Assembly (NCBI RefSeq): GCF_014200455.1
Contig: NZ_JACHBW010000004.1
Span: 62,001-126,000 of the forward strand
Source: Paraburkholderia bannensis
GTDB lineage: Bacteria > Pseudomonadota > Gammaproteobacteria > Burkholderiales > Burkholderiaceae
Length of the DNA: 64,000 nucleotides
Direction: 5' to 3'
The notes beneath the pieces are model-generated. The model searched no databases. It was not told the DNA's origin and worked only from the letters and a program-made list of their open reading frames with translations. The position numbers and the translations under genes were made by a program. This document shows, in pieces, positions 1 through 7,300 of the stretch; position 1 is the first letter of the stretch, and each line of letters starts with the position of its first letter.

Positions 1-425
1 TTGTACTGCGCGAGTGCGTTCTTGAGCGAGCCCTGGAACGCGCCGATCGCCGCCTTGATCAGCGCCTGGTCGGTCGAGTTGAGCGACGAGATGCCACCCA
101 CTGCGGTCTGCGCGGCCGTCGTCGACGAGTCGATGATGCTGTTGATCGACGTCAGATCGAGCGTCGAGTTGATCGTGCAAGCGAGCGTGAGATCGCCATT
201 GAACGTCGAGAAGCCGGGCGACGCATTGAGAATGATCGCGAACGGCTGAATCGTCGGCTGGATGACGTTACAGGCGGCCGTAACAGCTGCCTGGAACTTC
301 TCTGCCGCCTGCTGTGCGGCGACGACCGGAGAAACAGCCGTGGTCGACGTGGATCCGGGAACGGCGCAACCCGAAATCGCGAGCGCAGCGAGGCCTGCCG
401 CGATTGCGGCAATGATCTTCTTCAT
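1..425 (-). CDS. Prophage lipoprotein, 3' end cut by window edge
   Basis: A leftward ORF starts at the ATG complementary to 423-425 and is still open at base 1 (141 codons visible). The N-terminus is a hydrophobic signal segment ending in the lipobox-like ISGC, so Cys20 is the probable lipidated residue. The mature part is rich in Ala, Ser and Thr without recognised domains. It follows the lysis genes. It is longer than an Rz1-type spanin and I do not recognise the family. It may act in the envelope during lysis or in the lysogen, but nothing in the sequence decides this. Confidence 0.65.
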   Translation of the reverse strand, partial: MKKIIAAIAAGLAALAISGCAVPGSTSTTAVSPVVAAQQAAEKFQAAVTAACNVIQPTIQPFAIILNASPGFSTFNGDLTLACTINSTLDLTSINSIIDSSTTAAQTAVGGISSLNSTDQALIKAAIGAFQGSLKNALAQY

Positions 426-516
426 GGTGGATTACCTTCGAGAGATGTGCCGCGGGCGCGGCGATGATGGGTGCTGCGTGGAGCGGGTGATGCGTGGAGC
501 GGGTGATGCGAGGTGG

Positions 517-723
517 TTACTGCGCCGGCGTCGCGGCGGCGCGCGAGGCAATACGGTTGATTGCCGCGTGGACTGCGACGCAGATCAGGCCGGTGACGAG
601 CGCTGAGACACTCGCGGGAACCGGCGCGTGCGTGATCGCGCCAAGCGCCCAACTCACGACCGGCTCGACCGTCGCCGCGCTGATCGTGATGCCGCCGGTG
701 ACGATGCTGGATGTCTGATTCAT
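517..723 (-). CDS. Small prophage membrane protein, candidate holin
   Basis: This is a 68-residue protein beginning MNQTSS. The ATG at 721-723 has a good Shine-Dalgarno (AGGAG, 6 bases upstream), which makes it preferable to the longer frame reading in from 924. Two hydrophobic stretches, around residues 12-30 and 38-58, could span the membrane, and the tail is basic. It lies in the lysis region, downstream of the lysozyme and an HNH-like gene. Size, topology and position suit a holin or antiholin. I see no family-specific motif, so the role is inferred from context. Confidence 0.55.
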   Translation of the reverse strand: MNQTSSIVTGGITISAATVEPVVSWALGAITHAPVPASVSALVTGLICVAVHAAINRIASRAAATPAQ

Positions 724-731
724 CTTTGCTC

Positions 732-1214
732 CTACTTTTCGTGGTGGATAACTTCGACGGGCGAAAACTGATACCCGTCGCGCCCATATTTCTGGGCGAT
801 ATAGATCGGGAACGGCAGCGCGTGAATGCCCTCGTCTTTCCCGGTGTGATGCGCTTTGCAGAGCAGCAGGCCGTTGACAGTCATGTCGTCGACGAACTGC
901 TCCCAGTGCGTGAATGACGCCCAATCAAACGAGCGGATCGACTCGCCCCAGAAGCCCGCGAGAGCGTCGCGCTTGAAGTGCTCCCAGTCGATCATCTCGG
1001 CGAAGCAGCGCTCGATCGGGTGGTGGTGCGCCTCGAGCGGATGGCCCGATTCTTCAGCCGTTGCGTTGCAGACGAAGCAACGCGCGCCGTCGCGCGCGAG
1101 CAGTTGCTTGCGCGAGCGCTCGAACAGCGCGGTCGTCTTGCGCGGCTCGTGGCCGGGGATGTTCACTTCGACGGAAAGGGTTTCTTTCTCTTCGTGGATC
1201 TGCTCGACAGTCAT
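732..1214 (-). CDS. HNH-like zinc-binding prophage protein
   Basis: About 160 residues if the ATG at 1212-1214 is the start. A GTG at 1257-1259 would add 15 residues, but that stretch contains an intrinsic terminator, so the inner ATG is preferred although it lacks a clear Shine-Dalgarno. The protein has a CFVC pair, an AHHH motif and, near residue 120, an NGLLLC..HH motif, an arrangement typical of the treble-clef HNH/His-Me finger fold. It could be a nuclease, or a phage protein that has kept only the zinc site. It sits between the lysozyme and the small membrane protein. Confidence 0.6.
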   Translation of the reverse strand: MTVEQIHEEKETLSVEVNIPGHEPRKTTALFERSRKQLLARDGARCFVCNATAEESGHPLEAHHHPIERCFAEMIDWEHFKRDALAGFWGESIRSFDWASFTHWEQFVDDMTVNGLLLCKAHHTGKDEGIHALPFPIYIAQKYGRDGYQFSPVEVIHHEK

Positions 1215-1224
1215 GGCCGTAAAC

Positions 1225-1246
1225 GAAAAAAGCCGCTCAATGCGGC
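1225..1246 (-). terminator. Intrinsic terminator between lysozyme and HNH-like gene
   Basis: Read leftward, GCCGC and GCGGC arms pair across a five-base loop and are followed by a run of T. It lies just before the likely ATG of the next gene. Other hairpins of the same kind occur through the late operon. Confidence 0.7.
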
Positions 1247-1292
1247 GTATGTTTGTCACGCATAAAGTGGAAATATGCGTGTGAGGAATTTC

Positions 1293-1754
1293 TTACGCTA
1301 CACCTGATGCAACCGGCATAACGCCGGTGCGCATTGCCTGGCACAACCGCACAGCGCGATCACCTACCTGCTTGAACCACAGCGAGTTCTGCATCTCGTC
1401 AGCGGCCACGTCCCATGCGCCTTCTTTCATCGCGGAAATCGCCTTCTCGAAGCCCAGAAACTTGGTGATGCCCAGATTGAAGGCCATGTTTGCGACAACA
1501 CGCTGGCGCACCTCGCAGAGCGTTCCCCACCACTTCGCGCTCGCGTTCAACTGCGCGATCGTATTGGCCACGTCCGTGATCAGGAGCTGCGTGATCTGCG
1601 CCTGCGACAACGGGTAGGTCCAACCCGCTGGCAGCGGTGACGCGGTGAGGTTGTGGCCCACGCCGACTGTCAGATTCCCTGTGGTGTCTTTGTAGGGCAC
1701 GGTGCGCACGCCCTCATCTCGGCGCAACTCCGTATAGAGAAGCGTCAGAATCAT
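1293..1754 (-). CDS. Endolysin, T4-type lysozyme (GH24)
   Basis: A 153-residue protein of the phage lysozyme family that cleaves the glycan strands of peptidoglycan during lysis. The N-terminus carries the family's catalytic triad: Glu14 in RRDEG, Asp23 in YKDT and Thr29 in NLTVGVGHN, spaced as in T4 lysozyme (Glu11, Asp20, Thr26). Length is close to the T4 enzyme (164). No signal peptide or SAR segment is evident, so it needs a holin to reach the wall. Its ATG overlaps the stop of the upstream membrane protein gene (ATGA), indicating translational coupling within a lysis cassette. Confidence 0.93.
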   Translation of the reverse strand: MILTLLYTELRRDEGVRTVPYKDTTGNLTVGVGHNLTASPLPAGWTYPLSQAQITQLLITDVANTIAQLNASAKWWGTLCEVRQRVVANMAFNLGITKFLGFEKAISAMKEGAWDVAADEMQNSLWFKQVGDRAVRLCQAMRTGVMPVASGVA

Positions 1755-2065
1755 GATTCCCCCGGCCAGCGGCCATGCAAGAGCGCCCAGATCGCAGCGG
1801 CGATAGTGATGAACGGGCCGAACCAGATGACGGCCTTGCGCACCACACGCCCCGTCGCCGTGAAGAAGCTGATGCCGCTCTTCGCCATCTTCAGAAGCTC
1901 GACGAGCTCTTTCGTGTTTGATTCGACGCGCAGCGTGACCGCTGTGTTGTTCGCCATCTCAAGCTTGTTTTCCGCCATGTACTGCTCGAAGTTCGTCATG
2001 CGGGACTCCATTTCGAGGCGCCACTGTTGGTCTGCAGCGCGCCTATCGATCAGTTCGTGGCTCAA
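1751..2065 (-). CDS. XhlA-like lysis membrane protein (coiled coil plus C-terminal anchor)
   Basis: About 104 residues from a TTG start at 2065, chosen because a GGGGA Shine-Dalgarno lies six bases upstream. The longer ATG-started frame from 2170 runs through an intrinsic terminator. The protein begins with a charged, Glu/Met-rich helix of coiled-coil type (residues ~5-60), followed by a single hydrophobic segment (residues ~78-97) and a short basic tail. This layout resembles XhlA/hemolysin-type holin partners of phages. It overlaps the lysozyme by four bases, supporting a role in lysis. Start choice and family are inferred. Confidence 0.6.
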   Translation of the reverse strand: MSHELIDRRAADQQWRLEMESRMTNFEQYMAENKLEMANNTAVTLRVESNTKELVELLKMAKSGISFFTATGRVVRKAVIWFGPFITIAAAIWALLHGRWPGES

Positions 2066-2107
2066 AGAGATCCCCGGAGAGAGCGACCGCTGCGACGGCG
2101 GCCGGAA

Positions 2108-2132
2108 TAAAAAAAGCCGCCCTAAGGCGGCT
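2108..2132 (-). terminator. Intrinsic terminator upstream of lysis cassette
   Basis: Read leftward, arms AGCCGCC and GGCGGCT enclose a four-base loop and are followed by seven T. It separates the lysis cassette from sequence to the right. Confidence 0.8.
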
Positions 2133-2176
2133 AGTGCTAGATTTCCTGTTCTAAAACGCATTTCCATCAACGGGGT

Positions 2177-2713
2177 ATGCGTTTTGGATTTCCGAGACTA
2201 ACTATGGGGTACATCGTGGAAGAACAAGAAAACAAACTTTATATGCCCGTTTTCGATTGCCTGATGTGGGCGAAAGCCACGCTTGAAGTCGGAAACAAGT
2301 TGATTGTTCCGAAGATGGTCCCGCGCGATGAATCTCGCATCAACGAGCACTTCTTCGTGATCTCGATCATGAAGCTGAGCAACTGGTGCGACGTTCTTCA
2401 AGCCCTAGACGATCGGTTTTCGGAACCCTGCAAAATAATCTCCGACGTGGTCACTGAGGACGTAAAGAATGTCAGAGACATGCGCGAACACGATGATGAA
2501 TACCTGCAGGGCAGCGGCCGTCGAAAAGACAAATTCATGTTCCAGGCCGAAGACTTCAGCTCAGACGCAAGTGCGACAATAGCGCGCGACGGCGAATACT
2601 TGATCGGCGGCCGTGTACACGTGCAAAAATTGATGGATGCGGCTGGTCGCTTCACCGCTGCGGTCGAAGCTTTGCTTGAAGACGTGGGGCTCGGCTGGAT
2701 GAAAAAGCGATAG
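2177..2713 (+). CDS. Unknown prophage cargo protein, 178 aa
   Basis: A rightward ORF with lower GC and more mixed codon use than the surrounding late genes, oriented against the lysis cassette. The protein is soluble and acidic in its middle (EHDDEYLQ region), with no signal peptide, membrane segment or motif that I recognise. The start is uncertain: ATG at 2177 and ATG at 2204 both lack a convincing Shine-Dalgarno. Orientation and composition suggest a moron, a cargo gene expressed from its own promoter in the lysogen, but no function can be read. Confidence 0.55.
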   Translation: MRFGFPRLTMGYIVEEQENKLYMPVFDCLMWAKATLEVGNKLIVPKMVPRDESRINEHFFVISIMKLSNWCDVLQALDDRFSEPCKIISDVVTEDVKNVRDMREHDDEYLQGSGRRKDKFMFQAEDFSSDASATIARDGEYLIGGRVHVQKLMDAAGRFTAAVEALLEDVGLGWMKKR

Positions 2714-2723
2714 CCCAAATTTC

Positions 2724-2752
2724 TTGACACATAGGCCGAATCGGCCTACCTT
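2724..2752 (+). promoter_or_regulatory. Sigma-70 promoter with a palindromic operator in the spacer
   Basis: TTGACA at 2724-2729 and TACCTT at 2747-2752 are separated by 17 bases. Within this spacer, TAGGCCGA (2732-2739) and TCGGCCTA (2741-2748) form a perfect 8+8 inverted repeat around one base. A dimeric repressor bound there would occlude RNA polymerase. The promoter reads toward the small regulator at 2849 and the barrel protein at 3145. Confidence 0.7.
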
Positions 2753-2848
2753 ATCGGACAGCGGCTGCACTCCCGTGCGGCCCACCATCCGATGAGGAAA
2801 ATATGATCCATCTCTTTCGCGCCCATCGCGGCGCCGGAAACGCTCGCC

Positions 2849-3142
2849 ATGCTTTATCACCCGCCTTCGCCGGAAGATCTGGCGCGTCTCAAAGAGGAGC
2901 TAGGACTCAGCAGCGCGCAGATGGCGAAGTTGTTCGGCCTGTCCGGTGGGCGGCATTGGCGCAAGTACACGGGCGGCGAGCAGCCGCAACCGATCAGCCC
3001 ACTGCCGCTGTTCTTCGCAATGGCGCAACTCGAACTGGACGCCGAGACCATCGAACGGGTCCTGCAACGCATGCGCCACATCGGGGCGACGATCGATTTG
3101 AACGCCGATTCCCCGGTGCCGGATGGAGAGCAGCAGCCGTAG
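2849..3142 (+). CDS. Small helix-turn-helix-type prophage regulator
   Basis: A 97-residue protein. Residues ~10-40 read as a helix-turn-helix (ELGLSSAQMAKLFGLSGG) followed by a basic/aromatic segment, as in small Xre-like phage regulators. The C-terminal half is helical, with no ligand domain. It lies downstream of the operator-bearing promoter at 2724, so self-repression is plausible. The Shine-Dalgarno at the ATG is weak. A stronger one (GAGGA) precedes an ATG at 2803 in another frame, which may reflect a short coupled leader. It is followed after two bases by the barrel protein gene. Confidence 0.6.
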   Translation: MLYHPPSPEDLARLKEELGLSSAQMAKLFGLSGGRHWRKYTGGEQPQPISPLPLFFAMAQLELDAETIERVLQRMRHIGATIDLNADSPVPDGEQQP

Positions 3143-3144
3143 CG

Positions 3145-3801
3145 ATGGCGCTCGGCTGTGCTGCGGTCTCGCAGGCTCACGCTGATAGCATCAGCGACTA
3201 CATCAAATTCGAAGCTGGTTTCGGCTTCGGCGTCGCCAAGGATATGGGTGACGGAGTGTGGGTTCAGGACGGCGCACCCGACAACCGCGAGAAGCTGACC
3301 TTCCCCGCGCTCCTCGCCGGATTCACCGGTCCCCTCTGGGCGAGTGGCCCATGGGACGTGAGCTGGCACGTCGGTTACACCTACCTTGGCGAGCAGCGCG
3401 CCTCCGTCATGGGTGTCCCCGACGATCAATACAACCCCAAAACCCATCAGATCGTGGACTATGGCGGCGAGCGCTATAGCCCTTTCAATGGCCACGGTCA
3501 TCTCCAGGGCATTCCGGCCACGCTCGACGTCGGCTACACCTACCGCGGCTGGCGACTTGGCACCGAGGTCGGCGCGTGGGTCTACTGGCAGACGTGGCAC
3601 GAATCGCTCTACGACCTAAGCGGTCAATGGGACGATCTCTCGCACAAGACCGTCGCGCAAGTCGGTTTTGTCGCAGGCGCATCGATCTCGCGCGGCCCAC
3701 TTTCGCTGTCCTATCGATACTACCAGGTCAGCCAGAAGTGGAATCCCTATCCCGGACTTGCGACCGGGGCACATGTGCTAATGCTCAGGTACCGTTTCTA
3801 A
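3145..3801 (+). CDS. Prophage-encoded outer-membrane beta-barrel-like protein
   Basis: About 218 residues from ATG 3145. The N-terminus is an Ala-rich export segment ending QAHA before the mature DSISDYIKFE. This signal is short and lacks a basic N-region, so translation may begin further upstream in the same open frame. The mature part alternates aromatic and polar residues in strand-like blocks and ends in RYRF; a terminal Phe is the usual BAM recognition mark of outer-membrane barrels. It appears co-transcribed with the regulator at 2849. Phage-encoded outer-membrane proteins often alter receptors or surface properties of the lysogen. That role here is inference. Confidence 0.6.
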   Translation: MALGCAAVSQAHADSISDYIKFEAGFGFGVAKDMGDGVWVQDGAPDNREKLTFPALLAGFTGPLWASGPWDVSWHVGYTYLGEQRASVMGVPDDQYNPKTHQIVDYGGERYSPFNGHGHLQGIPATLDVGYTYRGWRLGTEVGAWVYWQTWHESLYDLSGQWDDLSHKTVAQVGFVAGASISRGPLSLSYRYYQVSQKWNPYPGLATGAHVLMLRYRF

Positions 3802-3808
3802 CGATCAA

Positions 3809-3991
3809 TCAGGTTACGCCGGAAGTCGCTGGGGCGACCAGCACCCCGTTTTCAACGGTGTAACCTGGCATCGCGACAATTTGTTCCAACTGCTCCTGTT
3901 CGATCTCTAGTACTGCTTGAGTGGTCGATACCGGCCCAGAGCAAAATGCGACGATCTCTCCGGTCGAGATCACATACGTCACTGATGCCAT
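3809..3991 (-). CDS. Small tail-fibre-associated protein, 60 aa
   Basis: A 60-residue protein starting MASVTYV, with a strong Shine-Dalgarno (GGAGG) overlapping the end of the tail fibre gene; its ATG directly follows the fibre stop codon. It contains an acidic Gln/Glu-rich middle and no motif. Small genes after tail fibres often encode fibre assembly factors or C-terminal fibre accessories. Position and a good ribosome site support it being real. The function is unknown. Confidence 0.55.
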   Translation of the reverse strand: MASVTYVISTGEIVAFCSGPVSTTQAVLEIEQEQLEQIVAMPGYTVENGVLVAPATSGVT

Positions 3992-5356
3992 CTATCGACC
4001 CTCCTTCAGGGCGGCGATTTCCAACTTCATGCTGTCCATTTCACGAAGCAACTTTCGCAGCACTGCCGCGTGAATGGGAATGATCTGCTGGTAATCGACG
4101 TGCAACTCGGCGTTCGCTGGCGAAACGAAGCCGTCGTCATCAACCATCTCTGCGAGTTCGTCAACATCATGGGAAGTCAGCAACTGCATGAACCGACCAT
4201 CAACGGCCTTGCCAACATCCTGCGCAATGAAACCCGCCTCGGGAGTGCCGCGCTTGAGATAGGTCTTGGGTTCCACCGTGCGAACAAACTTTTCCGCATC
4301 GTTTTCACTCAGCCCCTCGATCTGCGTCTTGATACGAATATCGGACGTGGTCCAGAACTGACCGGCCATCGAACCAGACGTCGTATAGAAGCCACATCCG
4401 AGAGAGCTTGTTGTCGTGGAGTTTCCTGCTCCTGTGTTATTCAGATAGCCGAAGGTGGACGCACTATGACTCACGGAACCCGTTGAGTTAACGGCGCCAC
4501 CTACTGATAGAGCCCCCCCAAAGGTAGATCCCGCGCCCGATGTATCGAGGCCGCATGCCCCAGCAACAGTCAGCGTACCGCTCATGTTGATCAGACCGGC
4601 AAACACCGCGCTGTTTGCCAGAGTCAGTGAGCCTCCATTTATTACGAGGCCGCCCTGGACGTTTATACCCCCAGCAGAAACTGCAATTCCGCCGCTGCTT
4701 ACCGTGAGGTTAGTGACTGTTGGCGACGCTTTGGGGGCGTACGACGTAAGCGCAGTTGTCATCTGCCCGTACTGCACAGCATGCAAACCCTGTGTAGCCG
4801 GAGGAACCTGCTGCGCACCACCTGCGCATTCCATGAGCACACATATGGGATTGCCGCTGTTCACACCAACAATCGTGGCATGGACAAGAATGGCCATCGA
4901 GCCAGCGACGAGTTCGCCGCCCTGCAGCGGCTGCAGGCCCAACCCATAGATCGGAATTGCCGTGAGGCCGTCGGGGGCATACGTCGACGCGCCCGTGTTC
5001 GCATAGCCAATCTTCACGACCTGCACGACCCCATCAACCCAAGTGCCCGACACGAGTGGCGGCGTATTCACGGCGGTATAGACGTTCGCTGCGCCAGTGT
5101 CCGTGAGCACAACGGTGTTTTGGCCGATACGCTTGATGGCCGACAGTACCTGGTTGTAGGTCGTCTTGCTCAGCGGGATACCCGCGCCCAGTACGACGTT
5201 CACGAGCTCCATCATGATCATATTCATGAAGTCAGCATCGAGAATCGTCGCAGGCACTCCGCTTACAGGATTGCCATTTGTGAAATAGCCCTGCGTGCCT
5301 GCGGCGGCAGGCGCCGGCAGCGAACTCGCTGCCGTGGACTGATCAGTCTGGAACAT
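3992..5356 (-). CDS. Tail fibre/spike with C-terminal S74 intramolecular chaperone
   Basis: About 454 residues from the ATG at 5354-5356, which has a GGAG site five bases upstream. A longer frame to 5425 would run through two intrinsic terminators. The N-terminal ~110 residues resemble a virion attachment region. The middle is a low-complexity Gly/Ser/Thr repeat typical of beta-helical fibres. The last ~117 residues match the endosialidase-type chaperone domain (Peptidase S74), starting at SDIRIK, where Ser338 and Lys343 have the spacing of the self-cleaving Ser-Lys dyad, and ending in a coiled coil (LRKLLREMDSMKLEI). The domain trimerises the fibre and then releases itself. Confidence 0.88.
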   Translation of the reverse strand: MFQTDQSTAASSLPAPAAAGTQGYFTNGNPVSGVPATILDADFMNMIMMELVNVVLGAGIPLSKTTYNQVLSAIKRIGQNTVVLTDTGAANVYTAVNTPPLVSGTWVDGVVQVVKIGYANTGASTYAPDGLTAIPIYGLGLQPLQGGELVAGSMAILVHATIVGVNSGNPICVLMECAGGAQQVPPATQGLHAVQYGQMTTALTSYAPKASPTVTNLTVSSGGIAVSAGGINVQGGLVINGGSLTLANSAVFAGLINMSGTLTVAGACGLDTSGAGSTFGGALSVGGAVNSTGSVSHSASTFGYLNNTGAGNSTTTSSLGCGFYTTSGSMAGQFWTTSDIRIKTQIEGLSENDAEKFVRTVEPKTYLKRGTPEAGFIAQDVGKAVDGRFMQLLTSHDVDELAEMVDDDGFVSPANAELHVDYQQIIPIHAAVLRKLLREMDSMKLEIAALKEGR

Positions 5357-5371
5357 TCCGGCTCCAAAAGC

Positions 5372-5394
5372 AAAAAGCCCGCTCTTGGCGGGCT
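5372..5394 (-). terminator. Intrinsic terminator ahead of tail fibre gene (first of two)
   Basis: Leftward arms AGCCCGC/GCGGGCT with a five-base loop and a five-T tract, just upstream of the fibre start. Confidence 0.75.
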
Positions 5395-5403
5395 CAGAAA
5401 GAG

Positions 5404-5423
5404 AAAAGCCGCCCGGAGGCGGC
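5404..5423 (-). terminator. Intrinsic terminator ahead of tail fibre gene (second of two)
   Basis: Leftward arms GCCGCC/GGCGGC with a four-base loop, followed by four T. In tandem with the hairpin at 5372. Confidence 0.7.
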
Positions 5424-5438
5424 ATAACGATTGATGCA

Positions 5439-5831
5439 CTACTTAGCTTCTGGATTCCACGTAAGTTGAGATTTTGGCCACCAATACGGTGCTAATCCAG
5501 AGGGTTGGTACTGATCTTGAGGGGTATCGTCGGACTGAAATTCTACCCCGACGACATCTCCAATATCGCTTTTCGCGTTCTTACCCTTGCACGTGATAGT
5601 CATAACGCGCTCCCCATTCTCTTTTAGGAGCGTCTTTTCACGCATGGCGCTTCGACAGTGAATCTGTACGGATACTTCTGGTTGTGGGACGTTAAACGCA
5701 AAAACACTGATACGCGAATCATCTGAACTTGATTGAATTCGTGTGTCCAGCCCGATAGGCGTCCCCCAGTCTAAATCTTGAGCGTAGAGGTTTGAACATA
5801 GAATAACGAGTACCAGAGCGATATATTTCAT
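5439..5831 (-). CDS. Small secreted prophage protein, 130 aa
   Basis: Starts at MKYIALVLVILC (ATG complementary to 5829-5831). A clear Sec signal peptide ends near LYAQ, leaving a ~112-residue mature protein with two Cys that could form a disulfide in the periplasm. No domain is recognised. It lies between two tail-fibre-like genes in the same orientation, AT-richer than its neighbours. It might be an envelope cargo protein or a fibre partner. Confidence 0.6.
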   Translation of the reverse strand: MKYIALVLVILCSNLYAQDLDWGTPIGLDTRIQSSSDDSRISVFAFNVPQPEVSVQIHCRSAMREKTLLKENGERVMTITCKGKNAKSDIGDVVGVEFQSDDTPQDQYQPSGLAPYWWPKSQLTWNPEAK

Positions 5832-5850
5832 GTTATTTGCCCAGTTCGAT

Positions 5851-7272
5851 TTAGTAATCAAAGGCATACCATCCACTTCCGTTGCAGGCGATGTACGCTG
5901 TGTTTGATCCGCCGCCCGCAGTGACTTGTTGGTGCCAAGTTGTGATTGCTGCACTCGCATCGGTTATAAAAGCGTGCATACCTCTTGTTCCCGATGCGCA
6001 AGTAGGCAATGCCGAGAATGTGGTTGGAGAAAGCTGGAGCGGGACGTTGGCGGAAACAGACGCGGCAGCAACCGAGAGAGGCGAAGCCGCGCCGTTGTAA
6101 AACTGAAGGTTGCCGGAGCCATTGCTGATCAAGTACCACGTCGTTCCGGTTGTTGTGTTATGTACGCCGAGCGCTGGATTCGCATTTCCATCAACGATTA
6201 TGTTGTTCGCGCTTGCGTGGAGGTTTTGGCTAGTGTCCGCATACACCGAGACCGGCATCTGGGTGCCAGACGCGTTGTACGTCATAAAGTACATCGGCAT
6301 TGATGCCAAAGCGCTCGACGTGTACGCCGCAGATGCCCCAACAATGATTGCCGCCGTTGAGGCGGACCCATCGTCAACAGTGAGACCAGTTTTCCACGGT
6401 TGAGTGCCGGTGATGTTTTTATTCTGACCTACATAGAAGGCATTGAATTGCCCAGTCGGCTGCGTTTCCGCGTAGACAATAGAGGCAACCCCAGCAACGT
6501 TACCTGTGGGCTGCGCCGTTCCAACTTTATAGAGCGATACATCAGCCTCAATTGACCAGAGCTGACCTACATTCAGGCCTTTTCCGTAACCGCAATTTGT
6601 CGTGCTATGGTTTTCGCAGTTAATGGCTTCGGTGTTCAAGCCATATGCAGAAGCGCCACTGGCTAGTATGCCGGATTCACCGTATAGACCAACGGCATCG
6701 CGAAGCGTATTGCTGGTTTGCGCATAGCCGGAAACGCCGCTGTCAAAAATGTGCGCGCCGGTCACCGACCCACTCGGCGAAGTCACCGCACCGACGACGC
6801 CATTGATCTGGTATCCGACGCCAGCATACTGATCAGAAATCGGAAATCCGCCGATCACCGAGCGAAAATAGTCGGTAGACGTCGACAACCCTGGATATGC
6901 ATTCGAGACAGCCTGATTGCTGCTCCATGTCACGCCTGTATTGAGCAGCGGTAAGGCCGCACCGCTCGTACCGATAGGCAAATTCGCAGCAGGCAACACT
7001 CCTGTCACGCCGGTGGTCAGCGGCAACCCTGTCGCGTTCGTCAGGACGGCCGACGATGGCGTGCCGAGATTTGGCGACGTGAAAGTTGCAGATCCACTGA
7101 CCACCAGACTCGGCACTGTCAGCGGCCCGGTAAGCGTACCTCCTGCTATCGGCACATAGAGCGAGAACTGGTTGTTGAGCTGCGCAGCCCCGAGAATCGT
7201 CCCAGGCGTGAATTGCGCACTCGTGGTCAGCGAAACAAGCAGCAACGCGATGGCAGCGAGAATTCGTTTCAT
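5851..7272 (-). CDS. Tail-fibre-like protein with an N-terminal signal peptide
   Basis: A 473-residue protein. Residues ~40-110 contain the repeat-rich segment common in phage fibres (IAGGTLTGPLTV.., SPNLGTPSSAVLTNATGLP, TTGVTGVLPAANLP), followed by a long Gly/Ser/Asn-rich beta-structured body. Unusually it opens with MKRILAAIALLLVSLTTSAQ, a textbook Sec signal peptide with a cleavage-like AQ. Virion proteins normally lack one. It sits where a fibre is expected, 28 bases after the gp48 homologue. It could be a fibre with a recently acquired leader, or a secreted protein built from fibre repeats. Confidence 0.75.
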   Translation of the reverse strand: MKRILAAIALLLVSLTTSAQFTPGTILGAAQLNNQFSLYVPIAGGTLTGPLTVPSLVVSGSATFTSPNLGTPSSAVLTNATGLPLTTGVTGVLPAANLPIGTSGAALPLLNTGVTWSSNQAVSNAYPGLSTSTDYFRSVIGGFPISDQYAGVGYQINGVVGAVTSPSGSVTGAHIFDSGVSGYAQTSNTLRDAVGLYGESGILASGASAYGLNTEAINCENHSTTNCGYGKGLNVGQLWSIEADVSLYKVGTAQPTGNVAGVASIVYAETQPTGQFNAFYVGQNKNITGTQPWKTGLTVDDGSASTAAIIVGASAAYTSSALASMPMYFMTYNASGTQMPVSVYADTSQNLHASANNIIVDGNANPALGVHNTTTGTTWYLISNGSGNLQFYNGAASPLSVAAASVSANVPLQLSPTTFSALPTCASGTRGMHAFITDASAAITTWHQQVTAGGGSNTAYIACNGSGWYAFDY

Positions 7273-7300
7273 GGTTGGATATACAGTCCAGGAAGCGGCA

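Noticed and set aside
2803..3801. A 332-codon open frame reading through the regulator region into the barrel gene, with a strong ribosome site at ATG 2803
   Set aside because: Its first ~110 residues are Arg/Ala/His-rich, as expected from the wrong frame of the 2849 gene. Only the part from ~3145 looks like protein. The ribosome site is noted as a possible coupled leader.
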